NCBI GenBank assembly: GCA_003427395.1
Contig: BFEA01000292.1
Span: forward strand, 1,648,124 to 1,693,342
DNA: 45,219 nt
Direction: 5' to 3'
From: Chara braunii
Taxonomy: Eukaryota; Streptophyta; Charophyceae; Charales; Characeae
Numbering within the stretch: position 1 is the first letter of the stretch; every line of letters starts with the position of its first letter. The position numbers were made by a program, and so were the translations under genes. Positions 10,204 through 21,035 of the stretch are shown one piece after another. Below the pieces are notes generated by a model. It had not been told where the DNA came from. It did no database searches and saw only the letters and a program-made list of their open reading frames with translations.

Positions 10204-10990
10204 GTGTTAGCCCTCAAACATTCTCACGCTTTATATAACAAAGATAAAGCTTGGAAATCACTTAGAAGAAATGTTGATCTTGACCTCACATCCTTGAATA
10301 TTAATGGTCTTGCTTCAACTAAGTTTCAAAAGAAACAAACTATTTACGATAAATTGAAAGGAGTTGGGGGAAAAAAAATGGTCGGATGTGATTTGTATAC
10401 AGGAAACCCATTTGATGGACTCTGATCTACATAATACTCTGCATTCTGAGCTCACGCCCCTTGCTCAGGTAGTGTCGGGGTTGCTATCTGGATTCCCCCA
10501 GGATCTAAGGTAGAACTTGTTTACTGGGAGATGGATAAGGTGGATGGTAGGTGGGTACTCATCTTGGCAATGTTGGATCTTGAGATAATAAGTATTCTCT
10601 GTGTATATGAGCCTAATGATGTTGGTGAACGCCAACGTTTTTTTGAAGCTCTCTCCCCCATTCTGCCAATTGGAATTTCAATGATTATAGCTGGTGATTT
10701 CAACGTGGCACCAGATAGGTACCTAGACCGTTGAAATATTCCTACTCCTTGTCCGACTTATGTGGAATCTGATGAAATATTGATGAATAATCTGTCTCAA
10801 TCTTTAAATCTTTTTTATTCCTTCAGAAAAATGAATCCCTCCCAGCACAAGTACACATGCTTTAGGACAAACCAAGCAAGAATGACTACCAAGTCCTGTA
10901 TAGACCTGATCTTACTGTCCGAGGAATTAGGAGCTCTGTAGATAGCTGAAATATTTCCCCGTAGCCCTCTCCTAGGTCCAAACCACGCGA
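10204..10990 (+). pseudogene. LINE 2 endonuclease domain (EEP/APE-like), broken
   Basis: Blocks in order: DLTSLNINGLASTKF (about 10280), then a +1 slip in a run of A residues at 10371-10378, after which the other frame reads SDVICIQETHLMDS (about 10383-10425); GVAIWIPPGSKVELV (about 10480); IIAGDFNVAPDR (about 10685-10720), keeping the Asp lost in LINE 1; and KSCIDLILLSEEL (about 10890), where SRID has become SCID. A TGA follows the GDFN segment at 10732. Target-nicking enzyme of the LINE; inactive as it stands because of the frameshift and stops. Confidence 0.82.
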
Positions 10991-11583
10991 TGTGTGTGGC
11001 GATTCTTTCCTTTGGGAAGAAACAAGATCAAGGTAGAGGTTTCTATAAACTTAACACAAGTCATCTTGAAATAGAGATGTTCAGATCTTACCTCAAAGAT
11101 GTGTGGTCCTTCTGGAGAGAACAGAAGACCAAAATACAAGATGACATAAAGTGGTTCAACAATGGCCTAGTCTTTTTAGGACGTAAATGCAATGAATACT
11201 GTAAATTATCAGAAACTAAACGTCATTCTTCTGAAACAAGATTATATCAGCATCTTCAAGAATTACAACTCTTAGAAGTTGATGACAGTGAGATGGAAAA
11301 GAATCATGAAGCAATAACTTAAGAATTACAAGCATTAGAATCTCAATTACTTTCTCGTATGGAATATCGATGACAAGGTATGAGGGTTCGAGACAAAATT
11401 AGGAAACATCAGACAGAAGAATCTATGGATGTTAAATTCTTTGCTATGGCAAGAGCCCGTATTGGGAGGACATTCATAGAGACATTGACTCATCCTTGTC
11501 ATCTACATGATCCACTTATTACTTCGACGGTTGAATGTACTAAAATTGCAAGAGATTTTTTTAAAGATTTCTTTTTAATATGA
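10990..11583 (+). pseudogene. LINE 2 endonuclease-RT linker, helical and charged
   Basis: Two open stretches (10990-11322 and 11380-11583) split by a TAA at 11320 and a TGA at 11371. The first has FYKLNTSHLEIEMFR and a Glu/Lys/Leu-rich, coiled-coil-like tail. The second contains RVRDKIRKHQTEESMDVKFF, which matches LINE 1 near 4927-4985. This is the connector between endonuclease and RT in L1 ORF2. Confidence 0.65.
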
Positions 11584-12600
11584 GATTGGTGACATTCCAC
11601 TGAATCAACGTAATGTGGAGATAGACGATTTTCTAACAGCTTTGACCAAAACCCTCTCCATGGATCAGAGGGATCAACTTGATTTGCCTTTAACAAAAGA
11701 TAAAATATGGACTACACTGATGCTCATGGAGGAGGAAAAAATTCCCAGCATTGATGGATTACCAAAGGAATTTTGAGAGTCAATTTGGGACTTTATCTCT
11801 CAAGACCTCACGAACTTCTATCACGTAGTATGGAAGTCAGGCCAGATGGGGGAGATTGTGGGGCAAGGTGTCTTGGTTCTATTATATAAGAAAGGAGACA
11901 AATGTAATATTAGAAATCATCACCCCATTACATTGCTTATAGTAGTGTATAAGCTTATCTCTAAGGTCCTTACTAATCGCCTGAATAAGTATATTGCAAA
12001 CATCATTCATCCCTCATAAACTGGGTTCATCCAAGGAAGGAATATTCAAGACAATATTCTGCTCATTAATGAACTCATCAAGCTCTCCCGTCAGTCCAAG
12101 CATAATGCAACGCTTAGTTTCATTGATTTAAGAAGGTCTATGATCATGTTGATTGTTTTTTTTTAGATAAATGCTTAGAAAAAATCAATTTTAACCCACA
12201 TTTCAGAAGATGGATGATAATTCTGCATAGAAACGCCATAACAAGGGTTATGGTTAATGGCAATGTCGCACCTCCCATTGTACTTCAGAGATCAGTAAGA
12301 CAGGGGGACCCAATTGCTCCCCTTCTCTTTGTGATCATTGTGGAAGCTCTTGCAGCTAACTTAAGACATCACAAAGACATTACACGTATTCAGATCTCCT
12401 CTATCCTAGAGGAAGCTATCCCAGTCTGCTCTCTCTTTGCAGATGATCTCTCTCTGATGGTTGATGCATCACAAGAGAATATGGAAACAATTAAGAGAAT
12501 TATGGACATCTTTTGCAAACTTTCTGATATGAAAGTGAACTGGGGTAATAAAACATTGGGATGGTTGATTCATTACCAAGGAGTGAGACCCCCCGAATAA
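11584..12600 (+). pseudogene. LINE 2 reverse transcriptase, broken but with catalytic motifs
   Basis: Visible blocks: LPKEF (stop at 11774), GVLVLLYKKGDKCNIRN, TGFIQGRNIQDNILLINELI after a TAA at 12017, SFIDL (motif A) followed by a one-base deletion and a KVYDHVD-like remnant near 12130-12150, then an open 128-codon stretch from 12214 with LQRSVRQGDPIAP, CSLFADDLSLMV (motif C, Asp pair intact at about 12440) and LSDMKVNWGNK. It is the best-preserved LINE palm in the window. It is non-functional because of the motif A frameshift and stops. Confidence 0.85.
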
Positions 12601-14627
12601 CCCTGCATTAAATGGATTCAATTAGATATTCCCATTAGAGTTTTGGGAGTGTCTCTATCAATTGCAGGTAAGGCAACAACCAACAATACATGGATTTTGC
12701 AATAAGCTCAGTCGAAATAAGGGTTGTGGAAAAATAAACATACATCCATATTTGGACAATCCCTGGTAATTAATAATGTGGTCTTAGCTTCCATTTGATA
12801 TAAATCGGCGATATGGGCCTTAGATAAAGTTACCCTCAAGATATTTCAACGTTAACTAGCAACTTTCTTGTGGCGTGGGAACCATGAGTGAGAAAATGTT
12901 ACTAGCAGATCGCTTGGTTATCAATAATCCAACCTAAATGTAAGGGTGACCTTGGGATCATTGACCCTCAAATCCAAGCTATAGCTATTTCTTTACAATG
13001 GATTAAACGTCTCTTACTTAACCCCATCACTCCTTGAAATCTAATCGCCAGTGAGCAGATTAGGAGGTTAGCACCTCCTACACCAGCCGTGATAGACCCA
13101 CTTATGTAGATCGAGAATCGCTCCTGGTCTCTTCCAAGGGGTTCTCCAGTGGATCTTCACAATCAGGATCTCTCAGATAGACAAGCAACCAGGAGTGACA
13201 TCGGCAGGGATCCCTTTTGGATCACAATGATGAAAAACTGGAGGAAACTGCCCCTACCGGATAAAGTACCACCGGAGAGATGGGAGGAGGTATGCCAACA
13301 ACCCTCATTTAACAATACGTTTATCAGAGATTCTCATGGATGTGTTCTTCACTGCATGAATGCCCCTTAGAAAGGATGGATCAAGAGAGGAATTATACGG
13401 ATTAAGGATTTATGGAACCGCGCAATTAGAGATTGGTTCTCTGTCTCTGACCTCCAAGACCGCCTGCGCTATTGTCATCATCAAAGGTCTGCTCTAGATC
13501 AAATAATTGACATAATCCCCTTGGATTGGGTTAGGATTTTGAGAAAAGGGCTGGGTGGCAATCCATAATCATAAAGGGGTTGTGGGAATATAATTAAGAC
13601 TCTTAACTCATATGATATCCTCATATGTATCTCAGATATACAAGAGGATGGATTCCTTATTTCCAAGGTACAAGATGACACTAGGTGGTGTAAGGCTGAC
13701 CAACTTTTTCGTATTGGAGTGGTAAAAGTTATTGAGAAATGACTTTCCTTCAAACCAGACACACCAATCTCTCATCTTCCATTTGATCCGCAGAATTGAA
13801 CCTGGCCATGCCCAGGTAAGCAGGGGAGTTCATACTCTAGATCCTTACACACTCTATCTGTTAAATTCACCTACAGAATGCTCCGCCCCAGGATTAATTT
13901 AAAAGATCGCAGTGAAAATCGTTGGATGAAATCTTAACATAGACAAAGATGAATTGAGAAGGATCCAATGGTTTCAAACTTGTAAATCTAAGCCAGCAAA
14001 GGTAGCCTCCTTACAATGACAAATTGTTCACCGAAGTCTTCCAACAAATGACTGGATCGGTCAACCCTGGTGCAAGTTTTGTAGATCTACATTCCCATCC
14101 AAGCTCATACCTGAGACAATTGAGCACATTTTTCTTCAATGCCCAAGGTCGGTCTGGCTTTGGCAGTGGTGGGATAGGATTTGGAATCAATTGGGCACCA
14201 CCCTCCCCTGGCCCTGGGAAGGGAAACCCTCCTCTTGGAAGGTTGGCCCTCGGATCAAGTCGATGAGTTCACAATTAACCTATTCACAATCGGTAGAAGA
14301 GCAATTACTTGGGCAATCTGGTTAAGAAGATGTACCTATGAAATGGAAGGCGCTCGCCTGGATGACCCATAATTCACTGAAAGTATTAAACTACATGTTC
14401 AAACAGATCTGACTATTAAATGGGAAAATGTAAAAGAAAAAATCCACTATCTATCATTACAAAATAAGATCTGGTATCACATTAAACAATTCAATAGAAG
14501 CTGGCTTGGGGGGGACCAGGGAGGGAGGTTGGGGCAGGTGGTGTGGGAAGGAGCACATGAGGATTCACAAGGGTGTTTCCAAAGGAATTATCGATTGGTC
14601 TTCAATGATTGGAGTGCTGTTGATTCT
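12601..14627 (+). pseudogene. LINE 2 post-RT region with zf-RVT-like domain, degraded
   Basis: Pieces align block for block with LINE 1: DRQATRSDIG and ERWEEVCQQP (13149-13320), then RWFQ-like and KPAKVASLQ (about 13965-14020), WCKFC and ETIEHIF (about 14070-14130), and a RSVWLWQWWDRIW-like segment (about 14150). The homology continues to about 14627 (SWLGGDQGG-like at 14500), where a Tourist-like element begins abruptly. Confidence 0.7.
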
Positions 14628-14964
14628 GGGGCTCGTTCGACACTCCTCGGGCGCCTAAAGTCCCCGAGGAATTGTTCGTTCCACCTATCCTCGGGGATGC
14701 AGTCGGAAAAAAAAAAGTGAAAACACTCTGAAGGAAATTCCTTGGTGCTCCGAGGATTCCCCAGCCATTTCTTCCTTTTGCCCAAGGGACCTCACGAGGT
14801 CCCTTGGGCAAAACGAATCCGCGTTTCACGGAAAGGAGCGGGCACATGGGTAGAAAGACGTTACAACTGAGAATCTGGATTGTGGCGGCACCCTATTGGC
14901 TGAAGGCCTCAAACACATTTGATTTTTTTTTCTTTTCTTTTTTCTTGTCTGACATCGTTCGAAG
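14628..14964. mobile_element. M1 copy A: Tourist/PIF-Harbinger-like MITE, right end lost in gap
   Basis: Begins with GGGGCTCGTT and ACTCCTCGGGCG, the terminal sequence shared with copies B and C. It contains the family hallmark palindrome, GCCCAAGGGACCT, CACG, then its inverse (about 14783-14812). The sequence just before the gap (T-rich stretch, then CTTGTCTGACATCG) parallels copy B at about 16222-16262, so only some 80 bases of the right end should lie in the gap. It interrupts LINE 2. No transposase is seen. Confidence 0.72.
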
Positions 14965-15639
14965 NNNNNNNNNNNNNNNNNNNNNNNNNNNNNNNNNNNN
15001 NNNNNNNNNNNNNNNNNNNNNNNNNNNNNNNNNNNNNNNNNNNNNNNNNNNNNNNNNNNNNNNNNNNNNNNNNNNNNNNNNNNNNNNNNNNNNNNNNNNN
15101 NNNNNNNNNNNNNNNNNNNNNNNNNNNNNNNNNNNNNNNNNNNNNNNNNNNNNNNNNNNNNNNNNNNNNNNNNNNNNNNNNNNNNNNNNNNNNNNNNNNN
15201 NNNNNNNNNNNNNNNNNNNNNNNNNNNNNNNNNNNNNNNNNNNNNNNNNNNNNNNNNNNNNNNNNNNNNNNNNNNNNNNNNNNNNNNNNNNNNNNNNNNN
15301 NNNNNNNNNNNNNNNNNNNNNNNNNNNNNNNNNNNNNNNNNNNNNNNNNNNNNNNNNNNNNNNNNNNNNNNNNNNNNNNNNNNNNNNNNNNNNNNNNNNN
15401 NNNNNNNNNNNNNNNNNNNNNNNNNNNNNNNNNNNNNNNNNNNNNNNNNNNNNNNNNNNNNNNNNNNNNNNNNNNNNNNNNNNNNNNNNNNNNNNNNNNN
15501 NNNNNNNNNNNNNNNNNNNNNNNNNNNNNNNNNNNNNNNNNNNNNNNNNNNNNNNNNNNNNNNNNNNNNNNNNNNNNNNNNNNNNNNNNNNNNNNNNNNN
15601 NNNNNNNNNNNNNNNNNNNNNNNNNNNNNNNNNNNNNNN
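14965..15639. other. assembly gap (675 N)
   Basis: A continuous run of N. Open frames that cross it are artefacts. Confidence 0.99.

Positions 15640-15669
<30 letters not shown>
15640..15669 (+). repeat. A30 homopolymer next to the gap
   Basis: Thirty A residues follow the gap directly. They could be the tail of a retroposed sequence hidden in the gap, or a cause of the assembly break. Confidence 0.85.
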
Positions 15670-15671
<2 letters not shown>

Positions 15672-15923
15672 AGCGGTGAGTTGTAGGTGGTTTAGGCCAG
15701 TTGTTGGTGAGCAAAATGTCAGTTTGGTGGCGTTGGACGTCTCTTCTGTTAATAAAGTCTGCATATTTGCTGCAGGGGTGTGGCTTGACCAGGGGAGGAG
15801 GTCTGAGGCCAGGTGACCTCTGTAACTCTTGAGCTTTGTTCTCACTCTGTACAGCCTTGGGTACTGAGCCCGTAATACAAGTCAACTTTCTTCAGAAAAA
15901 AAAGGAAGTCCTAGTGTCTGTAT
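15670..15923. other. unassigned segment between A30 and M1 copy B
   Basis: No gene is supported. A short A-rich run at 15895-15904 follows a GTACTGAGCCCGTAATACAA stretch, which could be the 3' end of a small retroposon; this is speculative. Confidence 0.35.
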
Positions 15924-16345
15924 GGCCTTCGGTTAGACACTCCTTGGGAAGGTGATTCCAAGGATTTCGTCGTCGTTCCACCAGGTCCTGTCCTCGGAGA
16001 TAAAATCAGAGAAGAAAATGTGAAAACACTCCGAGGACGAATCCTAGAGAATCAAGGATTCTCCAATCATTTTGTCCTTGGCTCCAAGGTCGCTTGCGAG
16101 GTCCCTTGGAGCCAGAGGATCCGCGTTTCACAGAGAGGAGAGGGCATGCAAACGTGTGGTACATTCCAACCGAGAATCCGGATCGTGGCGGCTCCCTATT
16201 GGCTGAAAGCCTGAAGCAGAACTGTTTTTCTTTTTTTCCTTTTTTATTTTTCCTGACCTCGCTCTTAGGATGAGTGGAACGAAGATGATGAAAGCCCCTC
16301 GTCCTCGGAGCCCGAGGACGCACTGAGGAGTGTCTGATGCGGCCC
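15924..16345. mobile_element. M1 copy B: complete Tourist-like MITE, about 420 bp
   Basis: The left end GGCCTTCGGTTAGACACTCC and the inverse of the right end (GGGCCGCATCAGACACTCCT) form imperfect terminal inverted repeats of about 25 bp. The central palindrome (GCTCCAAGG ... CCTTGGAGC, about 16080-16111) corresponds to the one in copies A and C. The base triplet after the right end is TTA, the expected PIF/Harbinger target duplication; the left flank (TAT) has diverged. There is no coding capacity, so it would need a transposase in trans. Confidence 0.75.
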
Positions 16346-16976
16346 TTAGCTTGTCCATTCTTGCACAGAGCAGAAGGCTCGAGACCGACGGACAAACCAA
16401 AAACAAAATTTTAAGCAAAACGAACGAAAGAAATAAAACATGTAAAACTAGAGGATGGAAAAAACACGAAAAACAACTGGCAGCCTTGTGGCTGCACCTG
16501 AGTGCAACCCACCATTTTCAGGCCTGCGGGACCACTGACCGCTGACCAGGTGCATCGTTTCACTTTCTAGTTGAAAAAATATGCCCGGCATTTCACAGAT
16601 CCGGTCAGTAATGTGGCGAGACCTTTGGTCTTGGACCGTTGGATCTGGTCATGGCTGTCCCCTTCGTGCACAACTCTGCTATGAGGACACACAGGTTTTA
16701 TGTTGTTTAACCATCGGCAGCCTTACTGTGAGGTGCCCTTCTCCCTCTCCTCCCCCTCCCGCCTGGCGGACGAATGGTACAGGAACAACACACAACACGC
16801 GGCCATGTCCCATTTACCCTGATCTTCATGTATTGCTGTCGATTTCTGGAATCGACGGTCAGAAAGAAGCAATCCCGGTACTAAGTGGGACTTAGCCCAC
16901 ACCCTTGCTATGCGCTCTGTTCAGGCAGATCCATGCCTCTGGGGTCGGGACTGGTCTATGGGAATCAGTCTTGACA
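16346..16976. other. no supported gene
   Basis: About 630 bases between M1 copy B and a local duplication. An open 104-codon frame at 16581-16895 has no recognisable motif, and its composition does not suggest coding. I see no structure here. Confidence 0.4.
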
Positions 16977-17372
16977 GTGGATATCCCTGGGTAGTGGGCG
17001 TGTACAGCGGGGTTGGTTTAATTGCTGTGACAGACCACTGCAGTTTCTCAGACCTACTGGTGTTCTTGTCAAGGGTTTGAACCAGACAGCACAGATTATG
17101 GGTCTGGTGGCACAGCTCTCGAATTTCCAAGAGACCAGCCTCGCTCCCCTGAGGGGCTCACCGGTCATATTCCAGTAGATATCCCTGCGTGAGTGGGTGC
17201 GTAGATATCCCTGCGTGGGTGGGTGCGTAGCTGTGACCGACCACTATAGTTTCTCAGACCTACTTCCGTTCTTGTTCAGGGTGTGAACCAGACAGGACAG
17301 ATTTAGGGTCTCCCAGCAGTACTCTTGAATTTCCAGGAGACTCAGTCCGGCTTCGCTGGATAAAGGGGCTCA
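16977..17372. repeat. tandem duplication of a segment of about 190 bp
   Basis: The segment 16977-17163 (from GTGGATATCCCTGGGTAGTG to GGGGCTCACC) recurs at about 17175-17372 with moderate divergence: both include TTTCTCAGACCTACT, GTTCTTGT, GAACCAGACAG and end GGGGCTCACC. Inside the second copy a 26-bp unit (GTAGATATCCCTGCGTG plus GTGGGTGC) is itself doubled at 17175-17200 and 17201-17226. Confidence 0.75.
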
Positions 17373-17453
17373 CCACTCCAGACGAATTCTCCTCATCGTT
17401 GGAAGTTTCTCTCTCTCGCTCTCTCAAAATTTAAATTTCCATTTCAACAGAGA

Positions 17454-18301
17454 AAAGGCCTTGCCACACCAATGTCGAAACTGGAGTTTCCGACATTTTT
17501 TCTTGGCCACACAGACTGTCGAAGAAAAAATGTCAAAAACACTTCGACATTTGTCAGAGAAGTGGTTTCGACATCAACTCCATTTTTTCTTGGCCACACA
17601 GACTGTCAAAGAAAAATGTCAAAAACACTCGACATTTGTCAGAGAAGTGGTTTCAACGTGGGTGTGGAACGGCCCGCCTGCAGCGTGTGTCGATTTTCAA
17701 CATCTCCAAAGGGAGGTTGTGAAGGAATTTGACACCTGCCAGGGTCGGGGTACTGTCGCTGCCTCAACATCCCGTGTCGTCTTCTTCTTTTTCTTTCTCT
17801 CCCCCCCCCCTCCTCCCTTTTTTATTAATAAAACTTTGCTTGTCATGGGCCTTTGTGTAGAAACCGTGAATGTCGAAAATGGTCTGACAGCTGGCAAATA
17901 TTTCACGGTTTTGATGCTGGTGTGGCGAGGCCCAAAGGGTTTCCACACCTCCTATCGAGAGGGTGCATCCCTGGCCTGGAACTTCAACATTCACTTTCTA
18001 GTTGAAAAAACACACCCATTGTTTGAGTCAACCGTGTCTCGCCTCGCCCCGCTATCGAGTTCTCCTTCAAATTTGGTGAGTGGGCCTGAGCTTGGGATGG
18101 ATGAATGTTTTTCTGGTAGTCGGGTGGGTTTGTGTTTTTTTGTATTTGTTTCCGTGAGTTGATCACTTCAACAGTGCTGTGTGGCGAAGAAGGGGGGGCA
18201 AGTGTTGAAAGGGCGGTTGTTTAAGAAAGGGCGGCTGTTGACTTCCTTCTGACAGCTGTCAAAAATTTGAGGCCTTTGACAGTGGGGATGGCGAGCCCCT
18301 A
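17454..18301. mobile_element. candidate TIR element M2, about 850 bp, non-coding
   Basis: The left end (AGGCCTTGCCACACC, then TGTCGAAA) and the inverse of the right end (GGGGCTCGCCATCCCC, then TGTCAAAG) are imperfect inverted repeats. The right flank begins TAA, as expected for a PIF/Harbinger-type duplication; the left flank is A-rich and does not match cleanly. It contains an 88-bp tandem repeat. Open frames (17461-18162) have no motif and are stop-poor because of composition. Family and borders are tentative. Confidence 0.4.
17494..17669. repeat. 88-bp tandem repeat, two units
   Basis: Units start at 17494 and 17582 with ATTTTTTCTTGGCCACACAG, and continue through AAAAACACT, GACATTTGTCAGAGAAGTGG and TTTC. 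The second unit has small deletions. The unit is rich in TGTC/GACA inverted words. Confidence 0.85.
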
Positions 18302-18580
18302 ACACCCTTTTTATTTTTATTTTTTGGGACAGTTACTCCAATCTATTTGTGGGGAGCAGCACATGCTGGGAACTGGGCTGGGTAACTCTTGAAAAGGACT
18401 GATGGAAAACCCTTTTGATAGTTTTTTTTTTTTTTTTTTTCCCGGTTTTACTCTTGAAGGCCACTCTCGCCCCTTCGCTTTTAAGTTGCCCCGAGAGTTG
18501 CCTGCCTGCAACTCTTGAATTTTCAAAAGCGGTAGGGGCCTCGCAGTCCAACTGCGAACCTGGAATCACATCTGAGCCTT
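18302..18580. other. spacer between M2 and M1 copy C, poly-T rich
   Basis: Includes a T20 run (18421-18440) and no supported gene. Confidence 0.5.
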
Positions 18581-19059
18581 TTAGGGGCTCGTTAGACACT
18601 CCTCGGGCGTGTAAATCCCCCGAGGATATCCTTGGGGATGAAAACGATAAAAAAAAGTGAAAACATTTCCTTGGGGAATCCTTGGGGCGTCCTCGGGCTA
18701 CAGCCATTTGGTGGCAATCCCCAAGGGACCTCCCGAGGTCCCTTGGAGGTCAAGGATCCGCGATAATCGGAGCGTCGAGGGCACCCATCGTCGGCAAGAA
18801 ATTTTCGTCGGCTGGTCCATTGGAGTTCCTACCGGGCAGTGCACGGACATCTTGGGTCTTCAACGTTCGGCTTCTAGGAACCTTACGCCAACGGTAACCG
18901 TTGGTGGCCGGCCGGCCTCCACGGACGTTGTCGACCAGTGTTCTCCCTCGCAGTGCGTGCCGCCAAACGGAAAGGAGCCGAACGGTCGACAAATTTGAAT
19001 ACTTCAGCCGACCCCCCTTGCTCCGATTGCCCACTGTATTCCGCGACGAAAAACGTTAC

Positions 19060-19600
19060 AAGGCATTTGTCCCATGCTGGAGTTTGCCGTTTGCAGCCCT
19101 CTTCGTCGCCGTTAGCTGGAGGTATACCGTCATCGTCTAGCTACTGCCCTTCCCCACTTGCCTTTCATGGTCGACATCTTTCGGAGGCTGCCGCTGCTGC
19201 TCCTGGTCATCCTTTTGCTTGTCCTTGTCGTCTTCTTCCACGTCTACATCCTCGGCAAGGTGCCTGGACGTACACCTAAGAGGCGGTCTGCAAAGAAGGA
19301 CGTCAACTTGGACGGGCGGCAGGCAAAGAGCGTGTCTTCCATGGACCACTCCAGAAGCCACCGCGCAGGCCACAGCCCGGCTCGCAGTGCAAGGGTGTAC
19401 GACCGTTAGAGTGTGTGTCATATGCTGTCCTCTACCGGCTGCTCCCTTCATCGTCGCCGTTCGGTGGACCTTCATCGTCGTCATAGAATTACGGCCCTGT
19501 CGTACATGTTGTTGATGGCCGACCTCTATTGAAGGTTGCCACAACTGCTCCTAATCACAATTTTGTTTGTCGTGGTCCTCCCGTTCCATGTATGCTTCTT
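19060..19600. repeat. degenerate tandem duplication, period about 350 bp
   Basis: Sequence around 19096-19240 (CTTCGTCGCCGTT, then TGGTCGACATCT, GGCTGCCGCTGCTGCTCCT) recurs at about 19447-19590 (TTCATCGTCGCCGTT, ATGGCCGACCTCTATTGAAG, TTGCCACAACTGCTCCT). Divergence is high, so the duplication is old. It lies within M1 copy C. Confidence 0.55.
19158..19409 (+). CDS. hypothetical 83-codon ORF with one membrane-like segment
   Basis: Residues about 10-33 are almost all Leu, Val, Ile and Phe, giving a single strong hydrophobic segment, followed by a Lys/Arg/Ser-rich tail. I recognise no family. The diverged duplicate 350 bp downstream does not keep the frame, which argues against selection. It may be a chance frame in a CTT/GTC-rich repeat. 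Confidence 0.18.
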   Translation: MPFMVDIFRRLPLLLLVILLLVLVVFFHVYILGKVPGRTPKRRSAKKDVNLDGRQAKSVSSMDHSRSHRAGHSPARSARVYDR

Positions 19601-20145
19601 TTATCGTTGATGACCGACCTCTATCGAATCCCTCCAAGAGAGAAGACGAGGGATTGACACCGACTGCAGTCGATATCGACATTGGTAGTGCATCCCGCGG
19701 GCGTTCGTCCACACTGGATGCAATCGCCATTGCCCGAAAGACACGTGGCGACATACGCAGCTTCTCCCAGAAGTACCCCTCCGTCACATCCGATTCATCA
19801 AAATTGCCTGAGATCCTCCCACGCCCCCCCCGTCCTCCTTTTCATCCACCACCTCGGCGTCACTCGTGGAAGAACACTGCAACCCATGGCGCAACAAACC
19901 TGAACTACAACCTCCGTGATGACCACGGTATCCATCCCTTCGACCGGAACTTGATGAAGCGTTTTCCTCCTCCGCGGGCGGATCTGCGCTCTCATTCTGC
20001 CCAATGCCCTCTCTTGCTGACAACGAAAGAGCATGGCCGTCACGGCTGCCGCCATGACCGTCTTCTAGATCGTCGTCAACTTCGTACGTCCGTCATCGCT
20101 GCCGCCCTCCATCGGCACGTGTGCTGCAATGCTCATGAACGATGA
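19567..20145 (+). CDS. hypothetical 192-codon ORF inside M1 copy C
   Basis: Ser/Asp-rich N-terminal half, a Pro-rich centre (about residues 82-97), and an Arg/His-rich C-terminus. No transposase (DDE) or DNA-binding motif is recognised. It is the longest intact frame of the M1 copy C interior outside the nested PLE. It may be a remnant of an element-encoded protein or simply stop-poor GC-rich sequence. Confidence 0.2.
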   Translation: MSWSSRSMYASFIVDDRPLSNPSKREDEGLTPTAVDIDIGSASRGRSSTLDAIAIARKTRGDIRSFSQKYPSVTSDSSKLPEILPRPPRPPFHPPPRRHSWKNTATHGATNLNYNLRDDHGIHPFDRNLMKRFPPPRADLRSHSAQCPLLLTTKEHGRHGCRHDRLLDRRQLRTSVIAAALHRHVCCNAHER

Positions 20146-20568
20146 AAATACAACAGCCTACCAACTCACCACGACCATGGTAACCTCAGCGCCAAGTCTC
20201 CGACGACGTTCCCCATGTGCGCTCGACTCGACATATAGGCGCGACAACATGCAGAGGCGATGGCGATGGACCTTCGCGGGGCGCTTACAAATTTGTGACG
20301 ACGTACGAGGACTCCATTGCGCTGCTGCAAATGCCCGTTTCCACCGTCGCAGATATGGATGCCGACTGCCCCCCGTCGCCGTCGTGATGTCCAACACCCA
20401 ATTTGAAATTCGATTTTCGACTGGGGAGGTCCATTGCTTTTTAAGTTTTTTTTTTTCGGTCGTCAACGCCTTTCAAAATTTCCCGCCTTCGGTAGCTGGA
20501 CCACACCGTCGCACGACGGACATCACCTAATGGACCAAGGCATTGCGCCTCCCGCGGCTGACCATAGC

Positions 20569-21035
20569 TGGCCTTGACACAGGACTGATCGAGAGGTACA
20601 ACGGTAACTGAAGGACGCAGCCAAGAAACCAGCGCAGACACTACCGGTGACTAAATTTGACGGCGGCGGTAATTCGCGCCGCAAACGGGCACCTGGATGG
20701 AGTAGAGTATCACTTACCTGTCCGTTTCTGTTTCTTCGTGTTTTTTCAATTTTATTTATTTATTCTTATTTCCTATTTTAATTTTAATTTATTTTATTTT
20801 TTGGAGCAGAAGTATAGAGCAGTTGAACGCGTGAAAGTGGCTAGGAATTGTAAAGTAGTGATTCTCTCACGTAAAGCAAATAGTATAAGAAGATTGAGGA
20901 CTGAGTGCGGGAAGCACTTTTTCTATATGAGTAGTACAAGGGCAGAAGGATAGAGATCGCTAAGTTCTTGGAGCGATGGTGGACGTCGTGATAATGGTAC
21001 TATGACAGTAAAGTCCTTATTATCATGACTATCTT
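20569..21035 (+). repeat. PLE-A left pseudo-LTR
   Basis: Direct repeat of 25810-26300, sharing the start TGGCCTTGACACAGGACTGA and the end GACTATCTT, with scattered substitutions and a 14-base indel near 20685. It includes a T/A-rich block (about 20740-20800) and a terminal hairpin (about 20986-21030), here with mismatches. No canonical hammerhead core is found. Confidence 0.85.

Larger units (their letters stand above)
10204..14627 (+). mobile_element. LINE copy 2, 5'-truncated plant-type L1, degenerate
   Basis: It follows LINE 1 head to tail and shares its domain blocks, but is more AT-rich and clearly diverged, so it is a sister family and not a recent duplicate. It starts just upstream of the endonuclease (no ORF1 present), in keeping with 5' truncation during target-primed reverse transcription. 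The endonuclease, RT and zf-RVT-like domain follow in order. Catalytic blocks GDFN and FADD are preserved although the reading frame is broken many times. The 3' end is cut by a Tourist-like element at 14628, and the true tail is not seen. Confidence 0.87.

Noticed and set aside
14804-15845. Open frames of 255-339 codons across the N run on both strands
   Set aside because: They exist only because N is not read as a stop; the true sequence is unknown.
16581-17168. Small open frames on both strands as host genes
   Set aside because: No motifs, and the area is made of local duplications.
20657-20953. 98-codon frame in the PLE-A left pLTR, with a related frame in the right pLTR
   Set aside because: Similarity is explained by the direct repeat; the frame has an indel between copies and no motif.
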